Source of the DNA: CAZAFL01 sp964484465
Lineage (GTDB): Bacteria > Bacteroidota > Ignavibacteria > UBA10030 > SZUA-254
Assembly: GCA_964484465.1 (NCBI GenBank)
Contig: CAZAFL010000001.1
Location: forward strand, 190,780 to 254,779
DNA length: 64,000 bases
Direction: 5' to 3'
A program made the position numbers and the translations under genes. Shown piece by piece: positions 37,901 to 48,064 of the stretch (position 1 is the stretch's first letter; the number at the start of each line of letters is the position of its first letter). The notes below the pieces were generated by a model. It searched no databases. It had not been told where the DNA came from and worked only from the letters and a program-made list of their open reading frames with translations.

Positions 37901-39603
37901 CCATACAAAACGTTGTGGTTGGAATATGAAATCACAAATGGAGCGATAAAATTAGCGTTGCTGCTTCCCGTTGCCAGCCCGCCGGTAGAAGAAAACCAAT
38001 TTGACCCTCCATCGGTGGATTTTGAAATGGCGAGATAGACGTACTCTTCATACAACACGGCGGAGTTTGTCGGGTCGATTGAGCACCATCCGCCGTCGCC
38101 ACCGTACGTTTTATCCCATGTCAATGAACCAAAATATTTTACAGTTCCGTTGTCCTGCAATCCGCCGAGCGAAATGGATCCGTCTGTCTCAGCATTCGCA
38201 AATCCGTTGTAAAATTGTGTCGTAATAAACCCGCCGTTACGCCCGGAGAACGTCTCGCCTCCGTCGGTCGACGCAAAAATTCCACCGTCACATCCATGAT
38301 ACATGATATTGGAATTGTTCGGGTCAAACGCAATCGCGTGATGGTCGGCATGAGCATAGTATGAAGGTCCCTCCGGTCCTCCCGCAGGCACGATATTGAA
38401 GTAACCTGCGGACCAGACCGATTTTTGATTTATTGTTGACCCGCCGTCGGTGGATTTATAAATGTCGAGCCCCGCGCAGAACAGGGTTTCGGCATACGCT
38501 GGATTAACCGCAATAGTGTTGTCATACCAGCCCTGACCGCTGACATAATTTGTCGTCGTCTTCAGTGTCCAGCTTGCTCCTCCATCCGTTGTTTTGTACA
38601 CTCCGAGCAGCGCAGAGCTGGACGCATTAGCGATTCCGGCGTACACTACCTGTGGCTTTGTCGGGGAGATTGACAGCGACGTTCTTCCGAAGTTGGAGGT
38701 CGGTAAACCGCCGCTGAGCATCGTCCACGTCGAACCCGCATTTGTCGTTTTGTACACGCCAGGGTTTGCAGTGGAATTTCGCTGACCGTGAGACGAATAC
38801 AGAATCGTTGTATCGGAAGGATTGATGACAATATCCATTGCCATGAGTTCGGCGTTGGAAAGAGTCCAGTTTGCTCCGGCGTCAACACTTTTATAAACCC
38901 CTTCAGTTGTCGCGGCGAAAATTGTTTTCGGGTTTTGAGGATTCACGAGAACCTTTTGCACGGCAGTAATCTGGTCGAATGTCGATGTTAATCCGGTCTG
39001 AGTCCACGTTGTCCCGCCGTCTGTTGATTTCAGGACCCCCATGCCATAGGTGCTTCTCGCGCCGGGAGTTCCGACCTGAGCTCTTCCGTAAATGCTTCCT
39101 GCTTCACCGGTACCGATATACATGATGTTGGAATTCCCCGGAGAAAGAACGACCGAGCTCACCGATACTGTAGGAAAACCTGTGTTGACGTACGTCCATG
39201 CGTTTGAGCCCACTCCGGCAGAAGTCGATTTCCACAATCCACCGCTTGCCGCTCCTACCCAAACGTTGTTTGAATTGGAAGGGTCGACGGTAATTGACAG
39301 CACTCTTCCGCCGACATTATTCGGTCCGATCGATTGCCATTGCGTTGTGTCTGCAATTTTATAATTTCGTTCGTCGACCATTTTGGATTTTGCGTATTGC
39401 GCCGCGCGGAGATATGCACCGTTGGGGATTTTATCAAAAGGCGCCGAGCGCTGATTGTACCAGTTATCGAACCATTCCATGGCGTGGTCTTCCTGTTCCT
39501 CCAATGCTTTCGTGCGAACAGGTAATGTTGATTTGTGGAATGAAAGAAATGTCAAAGCAAAAACGCCAATTGGTAAAATGACGCGAAGAAACAAATGTCT
39601 CAT
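34997..39603 (-). CDS. Secreted BNR-propeller protein, split by an assembly gap
   Basis: One gene that appears as two frames because of 100 Ns at 37370-37469. The same 55 bases flank the gap. Removing the Ns and one copy (155 bases) puts both halves in one frame, giving 1483 residues from the ATG at 39603. From the N-terminus: signal peptide (LRVILPIGVFALTFLSF), then about 750 residues of BNR/Asp-box repeats (VYKSVDAGANWT, VYKTTDGGASWT, VFKSTDAGSTWT). After the junction come an Ig-like segment, a beta-domain with STNGWLEFGTGTEG, the RWN/GYW module (35700-36092) and a T9SS sorting domain (QNYPNPFNPTTTISFDLP ... KKMVLVK). It should be displayed on the surface or released. An upstream start at 39672 is less likely. 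The ligand is unknown. Confidence 0.88.
37315..37524. other. Scaffold gap with duplicated 55-bp flanks
   Basis: 100 Ns (37370-37469) lie between two identical 55-base segments, 37315-37369 and 37470-37524. This is what results when overlapping contig ends are scaffolded with a fixed-size gap rather than merged. The true sequence probably has a single copy and no gap. Confidence 0.93.
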
Positions 39604-40025
39604 GCCGGTGTCCCCGATGATGGATGTATTGAATGTCAAACAAAATATACTGAGAAAAGGGTTGATTTTCAAGGTTCGAAAATAAACGGTAGTGAGGCAG
39701 TTTGGGAATAATGTCTACTATATTATTTTCTGTACACCGTAAAGATAGAAAAGCCTAAGTCTGGATTCCGCATCAAGTGCGGAATGACACTTTTACCTGT
39801 CATTCCTGCGTAAGCAGGAATCCATTTCGTTGCTGGGATTCAAACTGCCCCACCACCAAATAAACGGCAGCATTTCTGTCTTCAATAGATAAGCTGAAAA
39901 ATTCAGTCAGTTATAATATTGGGAAATATACAATTATGGGTATAGGCTTATCTTGCTAATCAACCGCATTCTCATTAACTTTTTTGAGTACATTAAAAAA
40001 GAGCTTTTCTCAAGTAGAGCTGACG
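39604..40025. other. Divergent intergenic region with hairpin repeat
   Basis: About 420 bases between divergent secreted-protein genes. It holds the hairpin repeat at 39762-39824 and presumably both promoters. No gene is supported. Confidence 0.6.
39762..39824. repeat. Hairpin repeat of the GTCATTCC...GGAATCC type
   Basis: Two arms of 27-28 bases face each other: TGGATTCCGCATCAAGTGCG and then GAATGACA, versus TGTCATTCCTGCGTAAGCAG and then GAATCCA. Each arm also folds on itself. It resembles a widespread class of intergenic repeats in draft bacterial genomes. Confidence 0.75.
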
Positions 40026-42764
40026 ATGGCTTTCTTTCAGTACAACTATAATCGGTTTCTCACTGCTCAATGGATAGTTGTGGTACTGCTTATTCCCACA
40101 AGTGCCGAGTCACAGTCCGCGCGAAAATCATTATCACCGGTAGGACATCCTTTCCCACAGCACACTATATATACGCCGGGAACAATCAAACCAAACAATG
40201 TCACACAGCAGGTAATGGATGACTCTGTCCGGTCATTTTATGACCGCTGGAAAGCACGCTACCTCAAACATGATTGCGGTTCAAGCCTCTATTATGTGTT
40301 CGATGATGAACAGGCTCCGACTATCTGCGTCTCGGAAGGCCAGGGATACGGTATGCTCATCACAACAATGATGGCGGGGTATGACCCGAACGCGCAGACA
40401 TATTTCGACGGCCTGTACAATTTCTACCGCGAGCATCCGAGCGATATCAATAACAGGCTGATGGCATGGAGGGAAAAAACGGGATGCGTGACCGATACCT
40501 CTGCAGGCGTAGACGCGGCGACCGACGGGGATATGGATATGGCATTCGGGCTCCTGCTCGCGCATGAGCAGTGGGGAAGTGGCGGCACGATAAACTATTT
40601 CCAGGAAGCGAAAGCATTGATTGCGGCGATCATGCAGGATGAAATCAATCATGAGACATGGGCAACAAAATTAGGCGATTGGTCGGTAGTTTCGGAGCCG
40701 GGCTACTACTACGGCACACGCACGTCGGATTTCATGATGGACCATTTCCGTATTTTTCAACAGATTATGTCTGATTCATCCTGGCAAAATGTCATCGATC
40801 AATGCTATGCGCTCATCGCATCGATGCAGTCACGGTACAGTCCGTTGACCGGCTTACTGCCAGATTTCATTGTCCGTACGAACAGCACACCGACGCCGGC
40901 TTCGTCAAATTACATTGAAGCTCCTACCGACGGTTCGTATTCATACAACGCCTGCCGTGACCCGTGGCGAATAGGAGTGGATTATCTGATGTCGGGAGAT
41001 TCGCGTGCAAAAGATGCACTCGATAAACTGAATGCATGGATCCGGTACCATACGGGAAATGATCCGAGCCAGATCTGGTCCGGGTATCATTTAAACGGAA
41101 GCAATGTTGCCGGGAATCAATACAATGCCGAATCATTCACCGGCCCGTTTGCCGTTGGTGCAATGGTTGACCCTGATAATCAGCAGTGGCTCAACGACCT
41201 CTGGACGTTCAACGTCTCCAGTTATGATTTCAACAGTGCATTCTATTATGAAAACACTCTCAAGCTGCTGACAATGATTGTTGTTTCCGGGAACTGGTGG
41301 CAGCCGCAATTTGAGCGAACAATCAGTTTCTCAGGGTTTACGTGGGAGGTCAAAAACAGTACCGATCCTGTAGGCCCGGGTCCCAATTATTTTTCTCTCG
41401 GCACTGATAATGTATGGGTAGACAATGCCGGTTATCTTCACCTTAAAATAACGCACCGCAACAATCAATGGTATTGCAGTGAAATTATGCTCGACAGCTC
41501 TCTCGGGTATGGCAGGTATGTGTTTCATGTTAACAGCCGTGCCGGCGCAATAAATGAAAATGCTGTGCTCGGTCTCTTCACTTGGGATGATGATTCGGCG
41601 CAGGCTCACAGAGAAATTGATGTCGAGTTTTCCCGCTGGGGCGACCCTTCGGATACAACGAACGCGCAATTTGTCGTTCAGCCATGGGATATCAGCGGCA
41701 ATCTCACACGCTGGACGATGCCCGGTCTGATGGATTCTTCTACAAATAGTTTCAACTGGCAGCATGATTCGGTAAGTTTTCTGAGCGTGAAAGGGAATGT
41801 TGACTTCGCCCCGTACCAACAGGTAAATGCGTCGTGGAAATATGAGGGTTTAAACATTCCCTCTCCGGGAAATGAAAAAACGCACATCAATCTCTGGCTC
41901 GACCAGGGACATATTCCTTCAGATACTCAGGAGGTTGAAGTCGTTATTTCTAAGTTTGAGTTCAACCCGCGCCCTGTCTTATTGCCGAATACATGGCAAC
42001 TGGTTTCTCTTCCACGAAAAGTTACGGATCGAAGCGTTCATAGTGTGATCCCTTCAGCTGTCAGTGAGGCGTTTTATTATGGATCTTCGGGTTACACCCA
42101 AACGGATTCAATGGAAGAGGGCAGCGGCTACTGGGTAAAACTGCATGGGATTACCGTACCTCAGATAATAACAGGTGATTCGATTTTAACGGACAGCATT
42201 CAGGTAATGAAGGGATGGAATTTGATCGGTTCCATTGCGGTGCCGGTAAAAGTGGACAACATTTCTTCGGAACCTCCCGCTATCATAACATCACAATTCT
42301 TCGGTTATCGTGTCAGCTACTCTGCAACCGATACCATCCAGACGGGGCATGGATATTGGGTCAAAGTCGACCAGACCGGAACCCTTATCCTTTCATCGTC
42401 TCACATGATTGCCGATGCAAAAATGATCCGCATTGTCCCTACTGTAGAATTGCCCCCATCTCCACCTGCAGGAGCAATTTCTGTCCGATATGAAACCCCA
42501 ACGAAATTTGCGCTCGGGCAGAATTATCCGAATCCGTTCAACCCTTCCACAATCATCAGCTATCAATTGCCGATTGATAATTATGTCACGTTGAAAGTGT
42601 ATAATTTTCTCGGTCAGGAAGTAAAAGTATTGGTTGACGGATGGGAACAAGCCGGCTCAAAATCCGCCGTGTTTAATGCTGGCGGCCTGGCTGCCGGAAT
42701 CTATTTTTATCAATTGGAAGCCGGCAAATTTAGAGCATTTCAGAAGATGCTTTTGATAAAGTAA
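40026..42764 (+). CDS. Secreted bifunctional glycoside hydrolase, GH8 + GH16-like, T9SS cargo
   Basis: A 912-residue exported enzyme with two catalytic domains. The first is GH8 (endoglucanase/licheninase/chitosanase type): Glu in SEGQGYGML (residue 104 from 40026) as the likely acid, and ATDGDMDMAFGLLLAHEQW, a close match to the GH8 signature. The second is GH16-like (about residues 430-640) with the catalytic motif EIDVEF, carrying Glu, Asp and Glu at the right spacing. GH16 enzymes cut beta-1,3/1,4-glucans and similar polymers. The RWN/GYW module (41987-42405) and a T9SS domain (QNYPNPFNPSTIISYQLP ... QKMLLIK) follow. The signal peptide is WIVVVLLIPTSAESQSA. A TTG at 39984 is an alternative start. 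The likely substrate is a beta-glucan; its exact type cannot be told from sequence. Confidence 0.88.
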   Translation: MAFFQYNYNRFLTAQWIVVVLLIPTSAESQSARKSLSPVGHPFPQHTIYTPGTIKPNNVTQQVMDDSVRSFYDRWKARYLKHDCGSSLYYVFDDEQAPTICVSEGQGYGMLITTMMAGYDPNAQTYFDGLYNFYREHPSDINNRLMAWREKTGCVTDTSAGVDAATDGDMDMAFGLLLAHEQWGSGGTINYFQEAKALIAAIMQDEINHETWATKLGDWSVVSEPGYYYGTRTSDFMMDHFRIFQQIMSDSSWQNVIDQCYALIASMQSRYSPLTGLLPDFIVRTNSTPTPASSNYIEAPTDGSYSYNACRDPWRIGVDYLMSGDSRAKDALDKLNAWIRYHTGNDPSQIWSGYHLNGSNVAGNQYNAESFTGPFAVGAMVDPDNQQWLNDLWTFNVSSYDFNSAFYYENTLKLLTMIVVSGNWWQPQFERTISFSGFTWEVKNSTDPVGPGPNYFSLGTDNVWVDNAGYLHLKITHRNNQWYCSEIMLDSSLGYGRYVFHVNSRAGAINENAVLGLFTWDDDSAQAHREIDVEFSRWGDPSDTTNAQFVVQPWDISGNLTRWTMPGLMDSSTNSFNWQHDSVSFLSVKGNVDFAPYQQVNASWKYEGLNIPSPGNEKTHINLWLDQGHIPSDTQEVEVVISKFEFNPRPVLLPNTWQLVSLPRKVTDRSVHSVIPSAVSEAFYYGSSGYTQTDSMEEGSGYWVKLHGITVPQIITGDSILTDSIQVMKGWNLIGSIAVPVKVDNISSEPPAIITSQFFGYRVSYSATDTIQTGHGYWVKVDQTGTLILSSSHMIADAKMIRIVPTVELPPSPPAGAISVRYETPTKFALGQNYPNPFNPSTIISYQLPIDNYVTLKVYNFLGQEVKVLVDGWEQAGSKSAVFNAGGLAAGIYFYQLEAGKFRAFQKMLLIK

Positions 42765-42854
42765 TCAACCTTTGAGTGCAACTTATTTTACCGGAAATGC
42801 GTAAAATAATATAATATTCATTCTCCATTCCACCATAAGTCTGGGGTACACATC

Positions 42855-45068
42855 ATGAATACCCATTTCCGATCCTGTTCTTTCGCAGTGCTTGTTTGCT
42901 CCCTTCTTGCTATTTCATCCCGTTCTTTGGCATCTTGGAGGAATGACCCCCCCGACACGGTGATGATTCAACGGGTTAGTGGGCTCGACCCGTTGAAACC
43001 GGAGCTCATCACCACTCCGCCTACCATCGATGGTAACCTCGATGAACCGTTCTGGAAACTTGCTCCACACGTCAGCGGATTCAAAACGTATGCGCCCGAT
43101 TTTGATAAGATCCCAAAGGAGCAGACTGAAGTTGCGCTTGCGTACGATAAGGATAATCTTTATTTCGCTTTTCGGTGTTATGATGACCCTTCAAAGATTA
43201 AAGCATCGCTTTCTGCGCGTGACAAAATGACGCAGGATGATTTTGTCTGTATCAATCTCGACTCGTTCAACGATCAACAGGCGCTCACGGCGTTCTACGT
43301 CAACCCGCTCGGGATTCAGGGCGACAGCCGTTTCTCCAACAACAACGAAGACTTCAGCCCTGATTTTGTCTGGTACAGCGCCGGGAAAATTGATTCTCTC
43401 GGTTACACTGTAGAGGTTCAGCTCCCGCTCAAAAGTCTCCGGTACACGCAGAATGACCCGACAATGATGGGAGTTATACTTGAACGATTTATTAGCCGTC
43501 GTTCCGAGCACAGCACATTTCCCCGGCTTGATCCTGCGAAGGGTCTTGCCCTGCTCACGCAAATGTACCCGGTAGCATATTCCGGAATCGAACACTATAA
43601 ACTCCTCGAGATATTGCCTGCGGTCACCGCCACGCGGCAGGATTCGCGCATCGGCAATACGCTGGTACGAAACAAGCAGGAAAGCGATGCCAGTCTGACG
43701 GCAAAGTATGGAATTACCTCCGACCTCATCATGGATGGCACGTTGAATCCCGATTTCAGTCAGGTGGAGTCGGATGCCGGACAGGTAGATGTCAACCTTC
43801 GGCACGACCTTTACTTTCCGGAAAAGAGACCTTTTTTCCTTGAAGGATTGGACAACTTCAACGTTGCTTCAAATGCCACTCCACTCGACCCCTCGATATA
43901 TTACTCGCGAACAATCTCTGACCCGCTCGTCGGAACGAAACTGACCGGTAAGATTGGGGAGAGTAATACGATTGCGGCAATCTATGCATTGGATAATGTC
44001 CCCGAATATAATCGCGACGCACTCGGCAGGTATGTAAATGTCCCGATACTGAGATATAAGAGAACTCTTTCGAACGACAGTTATATGGGATTGATGTACG
44101 CTGCGCGGGAACTTGAACATACAAACAACAGGGTCGTGGGTTACGACGAGCTCTACAGGGTCTCGGATGCCTCCGTTGTGGAAAGCAACGGGTTTCTCTC
44201 GTGGGCAAAGTACGACCCGTCGCAGCCTTCTGTAGCGGGAAACACCTTTGGCACCCGATTTTCCAGGGACACACGTAATCTCGGGTTCAGCTTTAATTTT
44301 AGAGAGATGTCTGAAGATTTTCGCGCCGACATGGGGTTCATCACTCGAACAGGTATTGTGAATTTCGTCGAGTACCTGAACCCAAGGGTTTTCCCGGATT
44401 CAAAATTATTCCAGCGCATCGGGTTTGAATTTACAACCGGCCAAACAAGAGATATACCCAGCGGATTATGGGAAGTCTCCAACGACGCGGCCGTCAATGT
44501 TTTCTTTTTGGGGAATTGGCTCTTTCGCACGCGCCTGAACCATTCGACTGAAATCTTCAACGCTCAGAGGTTTCAAACGAGCGGAGTGCATACGCAAGTT
44601 CAGGCGCATCTCACCGACAAGGTCTATGCGAATCTTCTCTACCGGCGTATAAGGGCTGTATATTATCGTACGGCTGACCAGGGCTACAGCAATGTCGCCA
44701 ATGTTGACATCGTACTTCAGCCCTGGGAAAGTCTTCAGGCGGAAGGGACGTACTCGTACTCCGACTTTTACCGCAGTATCGACGATGAAAAGCTGGTGTA
44801 CGAAGGGATAACGCGTCTCAAACTGACCTATCAGGTAAATCAATATCTTTTTTTCCGGGGTATTGCAGAGTACAATAATCTCTACAAGGAGCTAGCTCCT
44901 GAGTTCCTCACTTCCTTCACGTATATTCCAGGGACTGCCGTCTATCTTGGGTACGGATCGATATTTGACAAGGTTCATTGGGACGGCAAAGCGTTTGTTC
45001 CTGCCGATTCGTTCCTTGAAATGCAGCGCGGGCTGTTTATGAAAATGTCGTACCTCTGGCGGTCGTAA
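42855..45068 (+). CDS. DUF5916 outer-membrane protein with CBM9-like N-terminus (copy 2)
   Basis: A 737-residue paralogue of the protein at 17530-19806. It has a signal peptide (FAVLVCSLLAISSRSLA) and a CBM9/DOMON-like domain (TIDGNLDEPFWKLA, YFAFRCYDD, FYVNPLGIQGDSR). DUF5916 follows with the shared marker NPDFSQVESDAGQVDVN and EKRPFFLEGLDNF, and the barrel ends in a terminal strand (LFMKMSYLWRS). It is probably an outer-membrane protein of unknown role. It starts 90 bases after the GH8/GH16 gene on the same strand, so it may be co-transcribed and handle the sugars that enzyme releases, though this is context only. The ATG at 42855 starts a normal signal peptide. Confidence 0.86.
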   Translation: MNTHFRSCSFAVLVCSLLAISSRSLASWRNDPPDTVMIQRVSGLDPLKPELITTPPTIDGNLDEPFWKLAPHVSGFKTYAPDFDKIPKEQTEVALAYDKDNLYFAFRCYDDPSKIKASLSARDKMTQDDFVCINLDSFNDQQALTAFYVNPLGIQGDSRFSNNNEDFSPDFVWYSAGKIDSLGYTVEVQLPLKSLRYTQNDPTMMGVILERFISRRSEHSTFPRLDPAKGLALLTQMYPVAYSGIEHYKLLEILPAVTATRQDSRIGNTLVRNKQESDASLTAKYGITSDLIMDGTLNPDFSQVESDAGQVDVNLRHDLYFPEKRPFFLEGLDNFNVASNATPLDPSIYYSRTISDPLVGTKLTGKIGESNTIAAIYALDNVPEYNRDALGRYVNVPILRYKRTLSNDSYMGLMYAARELEHTNNRVVGYDELYRVSDASVVESNGFLSWAKYDPSQPSVAGNTFGTRFSRDTRNLGFSFNFREMSEDFRADMGFITRTGIVNFVEYLNPRVFPDSKLFQRIGFEFTTGQTRDIPSGLWEVSNDAAVNVFFLGNWLFRTRLNHSTEIFNAQRFQTSGVHTQVQAHLTDKVYANLLYRRIRAVYYRTADQGYSNVANVDIVLQPWESLQAEGTYSYSDFYRSIDDEKLVYEGITRLKLTYQVNQYLFFRGIAEYNNLYKELAPEFLTSFTYIPGTAVYLGYGSIFDKVHWDGKAFVPADSFLEMQRGLFMKMSYLWRS

Positions 45069-45220
45069 TGGAACTTTCATTAACCGGTTAAATTTTCTCA
45101 TCCCCGCGCGGAGCCCGGAGTGAGGGTGTCAACGACAAGATTTAATAATTTGGTAAAATGAATATTACACTGTGATAACAGTCCTTCTGTATATTAGGGG
45201 CAACCAAGGAGGAAATTATC

Positions 45221-45565
45221 ATGGTCGAACTCGAACACAGCGGATTCTATCCGCTTACCACTGAACACCTGCATCAGTTTGTCCCTGCAAATCCGGGAGT
45301 GTATATGCTTGCAATCCGGCTTGTGAGCGGTGTGCATAAAACATTTTTCACGAGCCAATCGGATAATCTTTTCTCGAGTCTGATGAAGCTTGCCCGGGGG
45401 CACCGAACGCATGTATCACCACAGGCGCAGATTTACATGGAAAAGTTTCAGGTGTATTTCACCTACTTCGTTATCATCAGCCCCGAGCAGAGAAAAGAAG
45501 TGGAGAAAATGTTGTCCGATACCGCGGACCCTGTTTCAAAGCTGACAATCATCAACGCAAATTGA
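45221..45565 (+). CDS. Small GIY-YIG-like protein
   Basis: A 114-residue soluble protein. The core PANPGVYMLAIRLVSGVHKT followed by FFTSQSDNLFSSLMKL follows the order of a GIY-YIG nuclease core (PGVYxxx ... G ... YIGxSxNLxxRL). However, the usual catalytic Tyr/Arg pattern is not clear, so it may be an inactive or diverged version. A strong ribosome site (AAGGAGG) sits eight bases before the ATG at 45221, which supports real and fairly strong translation. It stands alone between large secreted-protein genes. The function is unknown and the fold assignment is a weak inference. Confidence 0.65.
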   Translation: MVELEHSGFYPLTTEHLHQFVPANPGVYMLAIRLVSGVHKTFFTSQSDNLFSSLMKLARGHRTHVSPQAQIYMEKFQVYFTYFVIISPEQRKEVEKMLSDTADPVSKLTIINAN

Positions 45566-45748
45566 GCGGGCTTCACCAAGAGCCTGACCGCAGAGACTCA
45601 AAGTTATCCATCCGGGTGTAACGATTTTGTTGCGCGCAGTTCGCGCGTGTAAGGCTCTTGCCTCTTCAACCTGAAACATCTATATTATCTTATCTCCAAA
45701 GATACAACAGAAGCGTTTGTGTTTCTCTAATCACTCCATTTCATCGTA

Positions 45749-48031
45749 ATGTTTCTGAACCGTGCCGAAACGGATTGCACGCTGAATGTCCTAAAATCGA
45801 TAAGTTTCGGTGCTCTTATCGTTTGCGCTTTTTCCGGGACGGCAATCTCACAGATTTTTCTGAAGGACCAGTTTCCGAACCTTTCATTCGATTCGCCCGT
45901 CGGCATTTACTACCCGAATGACACGTCAAACCGATTGTGTGTTCTCGAGCAGGGAGGAATAATTCGTATATTTCAAAATGACTCATCAGCAACATCGTCC
46001 AAAGTGTTTCTCGACATACGGGACCATGATACAAGCGGCGGCGAGATGGGGCTTCTCGGCCTGGCGTTCCATCCGCAATTTTCGACAAATGGGTTTTTTT
46101 ATATCGATTACACGCGTGGCAGCCCTCTCCGAACAGTGATTTCGCGATTTCATGTAAGCGCATCTCATCCCGATTCTGCAGATGCTTCGAGTGAGACCAT
46201 TATTCTTGAGCAGCTGCAGCCGTTCGACAATCACAATGGAGGACAACTTGCATTCGGTCCTGATGGATATTTGTACATCGGCTTTGGTGATGGCGGAAGC
46301 AGCGGCGACCCGTTCGGTAACGGTCAGAGCACGGCGACCCTTCTCGGAAAAATTCTCCGCATCGATGTCGATTCGACCTCCGGGATGAAACAATACACGA
46401 TTCCTCCCGGCAATCCATTCTATGGTGATACGATGAAGAAGCAGGAAATTTTCGCGTACGGATTGCGCAACCCATGGAGGTTTAGCTTCGACGGAGAAAC
46501 TCTCTGGTGCGGCGATGTCGGGCAAAATGCCTGGGAAGAAATCGACACTGTTCTTAATGGCAGAAATTATGGTTGGAATACACTGGAGGGGACGCACTGT
46601 TACAATCCGTCGACAGGCTGTGATTCGACTGGCTTAACACTTCCGATTTGGGAGTACGGTCACGACGCCGGGCGTTGTTCGATCACCGGGGGATTTGTTT
46701 ACAGGGGAGGAGGGATTCCGTTATTACGCGGCAAATATATTTACGGCGATTTTTGTACAGGCGAAATCTGGACGCTCACCCCGAAGCCATCCGCGCCGCC
46801 GGTAAATTCTTTGCTCGTCGGAGCGAACACGAATGTCTCGTCGTTTGGCGAAGACAAGTTTCAGGAGATGTATGTGTGTGATTACAGCGGTGGAAGAATT
46901 TACAAACTCTGGACAACTCCGCCGGCTCCGTTCATGCTGGTTTCTCCTGCCGACCACGCGCTGAATCAGCCTGATGTTCTTACCTGCACATGGAGGTCTT
47001 CCACTGGTGCGTCAACGTATCAGCTTGAAGTATCATCCGATTCTTTATTTGCATCTCTGGTTGTGAACGACAGTCTTGTAAGTGATACCTCCCGGGAAAT
47101 CGGACCTCTTGCAGATTCCACACTCTATTTCTGGAGAGTGCGTGCCATGAATGGGGGGGGGTCAACTGCGTTTACTCCGTTCAGGCGATTTACCACCTCA
47201 TCCTCTTCAATCCATTTCCATGTTATAAGGAGATGGAACATCATTTCACTGCCTGCCATTGTCGCGGATGGAAGGAAGAACACCTTATTCCCCCTCGCCG
47301 TCTCAAATGCTTACGCTTACGATCATGTGAATGGATATCAAACCCGCGATACCCTTTTCCCTGGCAAAGGGTACTGGTTAAAATTTGGCGATAGCACGAC
47401 AATCGGAGTAGTCGGCACACCTATAAATACTGATACAATTGATGTTGTCCAGGGATGGAACATGGTCGGCTCAGTTTCGCAACCGATTCCGACGATTGGC
47501 ATATCTTCAATTCCCGGAGGCGAGGTGACATCGCAATTTTTTGGATTTAATGGAACCTACGTCGTAGCTGATACGATCGAAACGGGGAAAGGATATTGGG
47601 TGAAAGTAAATCAGACCTGCAAACTGATTCTTTCATCCCCATCCATATTGCCTGTCGGCGGTGCGGCAATACACATTGAGGCAACGAGCGAACTCCCGCC
47701 GCCGCTTCCGGAGGGCGTCAATAATAGCAGAGAAATATCGTCGCCAAATGAGTATATCCTGGAACAAAACTACCCGAATCCGTTTAACCCAACGACAACT
47801 ATTCGATACCAGTTATCGGAGAATAGCAGGGTTACTCTCAGAATTTATGACATGCTTGGAAAGGTCGTAGCTACGTTGGTAGACCACATAGAAGATGCAG
47901 GTTACAAGTCGGTTGAATGGAATGCAAACCGTATTGCGAGCGGCTTATACTTCTACAGACTCGAAGTTACTTGTATCAGCAATCCAAGCCATTTTTTTGT
48001 ACGGGTGGGGAAAATGATTCTGATGAAATAA
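45749..48031 (+). CDS. Secreted PQQ-type glucose/sorbosone dehydrogenase-like protein, T9SS cargo
   Basis: A 760-residue exported protein. After a signal peptide (GALIVCAFSGTAISQ) comes a six-bladed propeller of the soluble glucose/sorbosone dehydrogenase type. Visible features are GGIIRIFQ, GEMGLLGLAFHPQF, DNHNGGQLAFGPDGYLYIGF (His162 matches the catalytic His position), YGLRNPWRFSFD, WEEIDTV and YIYGDFCTGEIW. Such proteins oxidise sugars with PQQ; PQQ use here is inferred. A fibronectin-III-like domain (about 390-490), the RWN/GYW module (47227-47640) and a T9SS domain (QNYPNPFNPTTTIRYQLS ... GKMILMK) follow. The ATG at 45749 lacks a clear ribosome site. It is convergent with the next gene, with a shared terminator between. 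Confidence 0.88.
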   Translation: MFLNRAETDCTLNVLKSISFGALIVCAFSGTAISQIFLKDQFPNLSFDSPVGIYYPNDTSNRLCVLEQGGIIRIFQNDSSATSSKVFLDIRDHDTSGGEMGLLGLAFHPQFSTNGFFYIDYTRGSPLRTVISRFHVSASHPDSADASSETIILEQLQPFDNHNGGQLAFGPDGYLYIGFGDGGSSGDPFGNGQSTATLLGKILRIDVDSTSGMKQYTIPPGNPFYGDTMKKQEIFAYGLRNPWRFSFDGETLWCGDVGQNAWEEIDTVLNGRNYGWNTLEGTHCYNPSTGCDSTGLTLPIWEYGHDAGRCSITGGFVYRGGGIPLLRGKYIYGDFCTGEIWTLTPKPSAPPVNSLLVGANTNVSSFGEDKFQEMYVCDYSGGRIYKLWTTPPAPFMLVSPADHALNQPDVLTCTWRSSTGASTYQLEVSSDSLFASLVVNDSLVSDTSREIGPLADSTLYFWRVRAMNGGGSTAFTPFRRFTTSSSSIHFHVIRRWNIISLPAIVADGRKNTLFPLAVSNAYAYDHVNGYQTRDTLFPGKGYWLKFGDSTTIGVVGTPINTDTIDVVQGWNMVGSVSQPIPTIGISSIPGGEVTSQFFGFNGTYVVADTIETGKGYWVKVNQTCKLILSSPSILPVGGAAIHIEATSELPPPLPEGVNNSREISSPNEYILEQNYPNPFNPTTTIRYQLSENSRVTLRIYDMLGKVVATLVDHIEDAGYKSVEWNANRIASGLYFYRLEVTCISNPSHFFVRVGKMILMK

Positions 48032-48064
48032 CGTGTAATGCCAGGCGGGAGGACCAATGAAACA

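Noticed and set aside
37156..37904. Minus- and plus-strand frames translated through the run of Ns
   Set aside because: They exist only because the Ns carry no stops; after collapse of the duplicated flanks a single frame remains.
43191..44843. Several 125-204 codon minus-strand frames
   Set aside because: They are antisense shadows of the DUF5916 gene with no ribosome sites or recognisable motifs.
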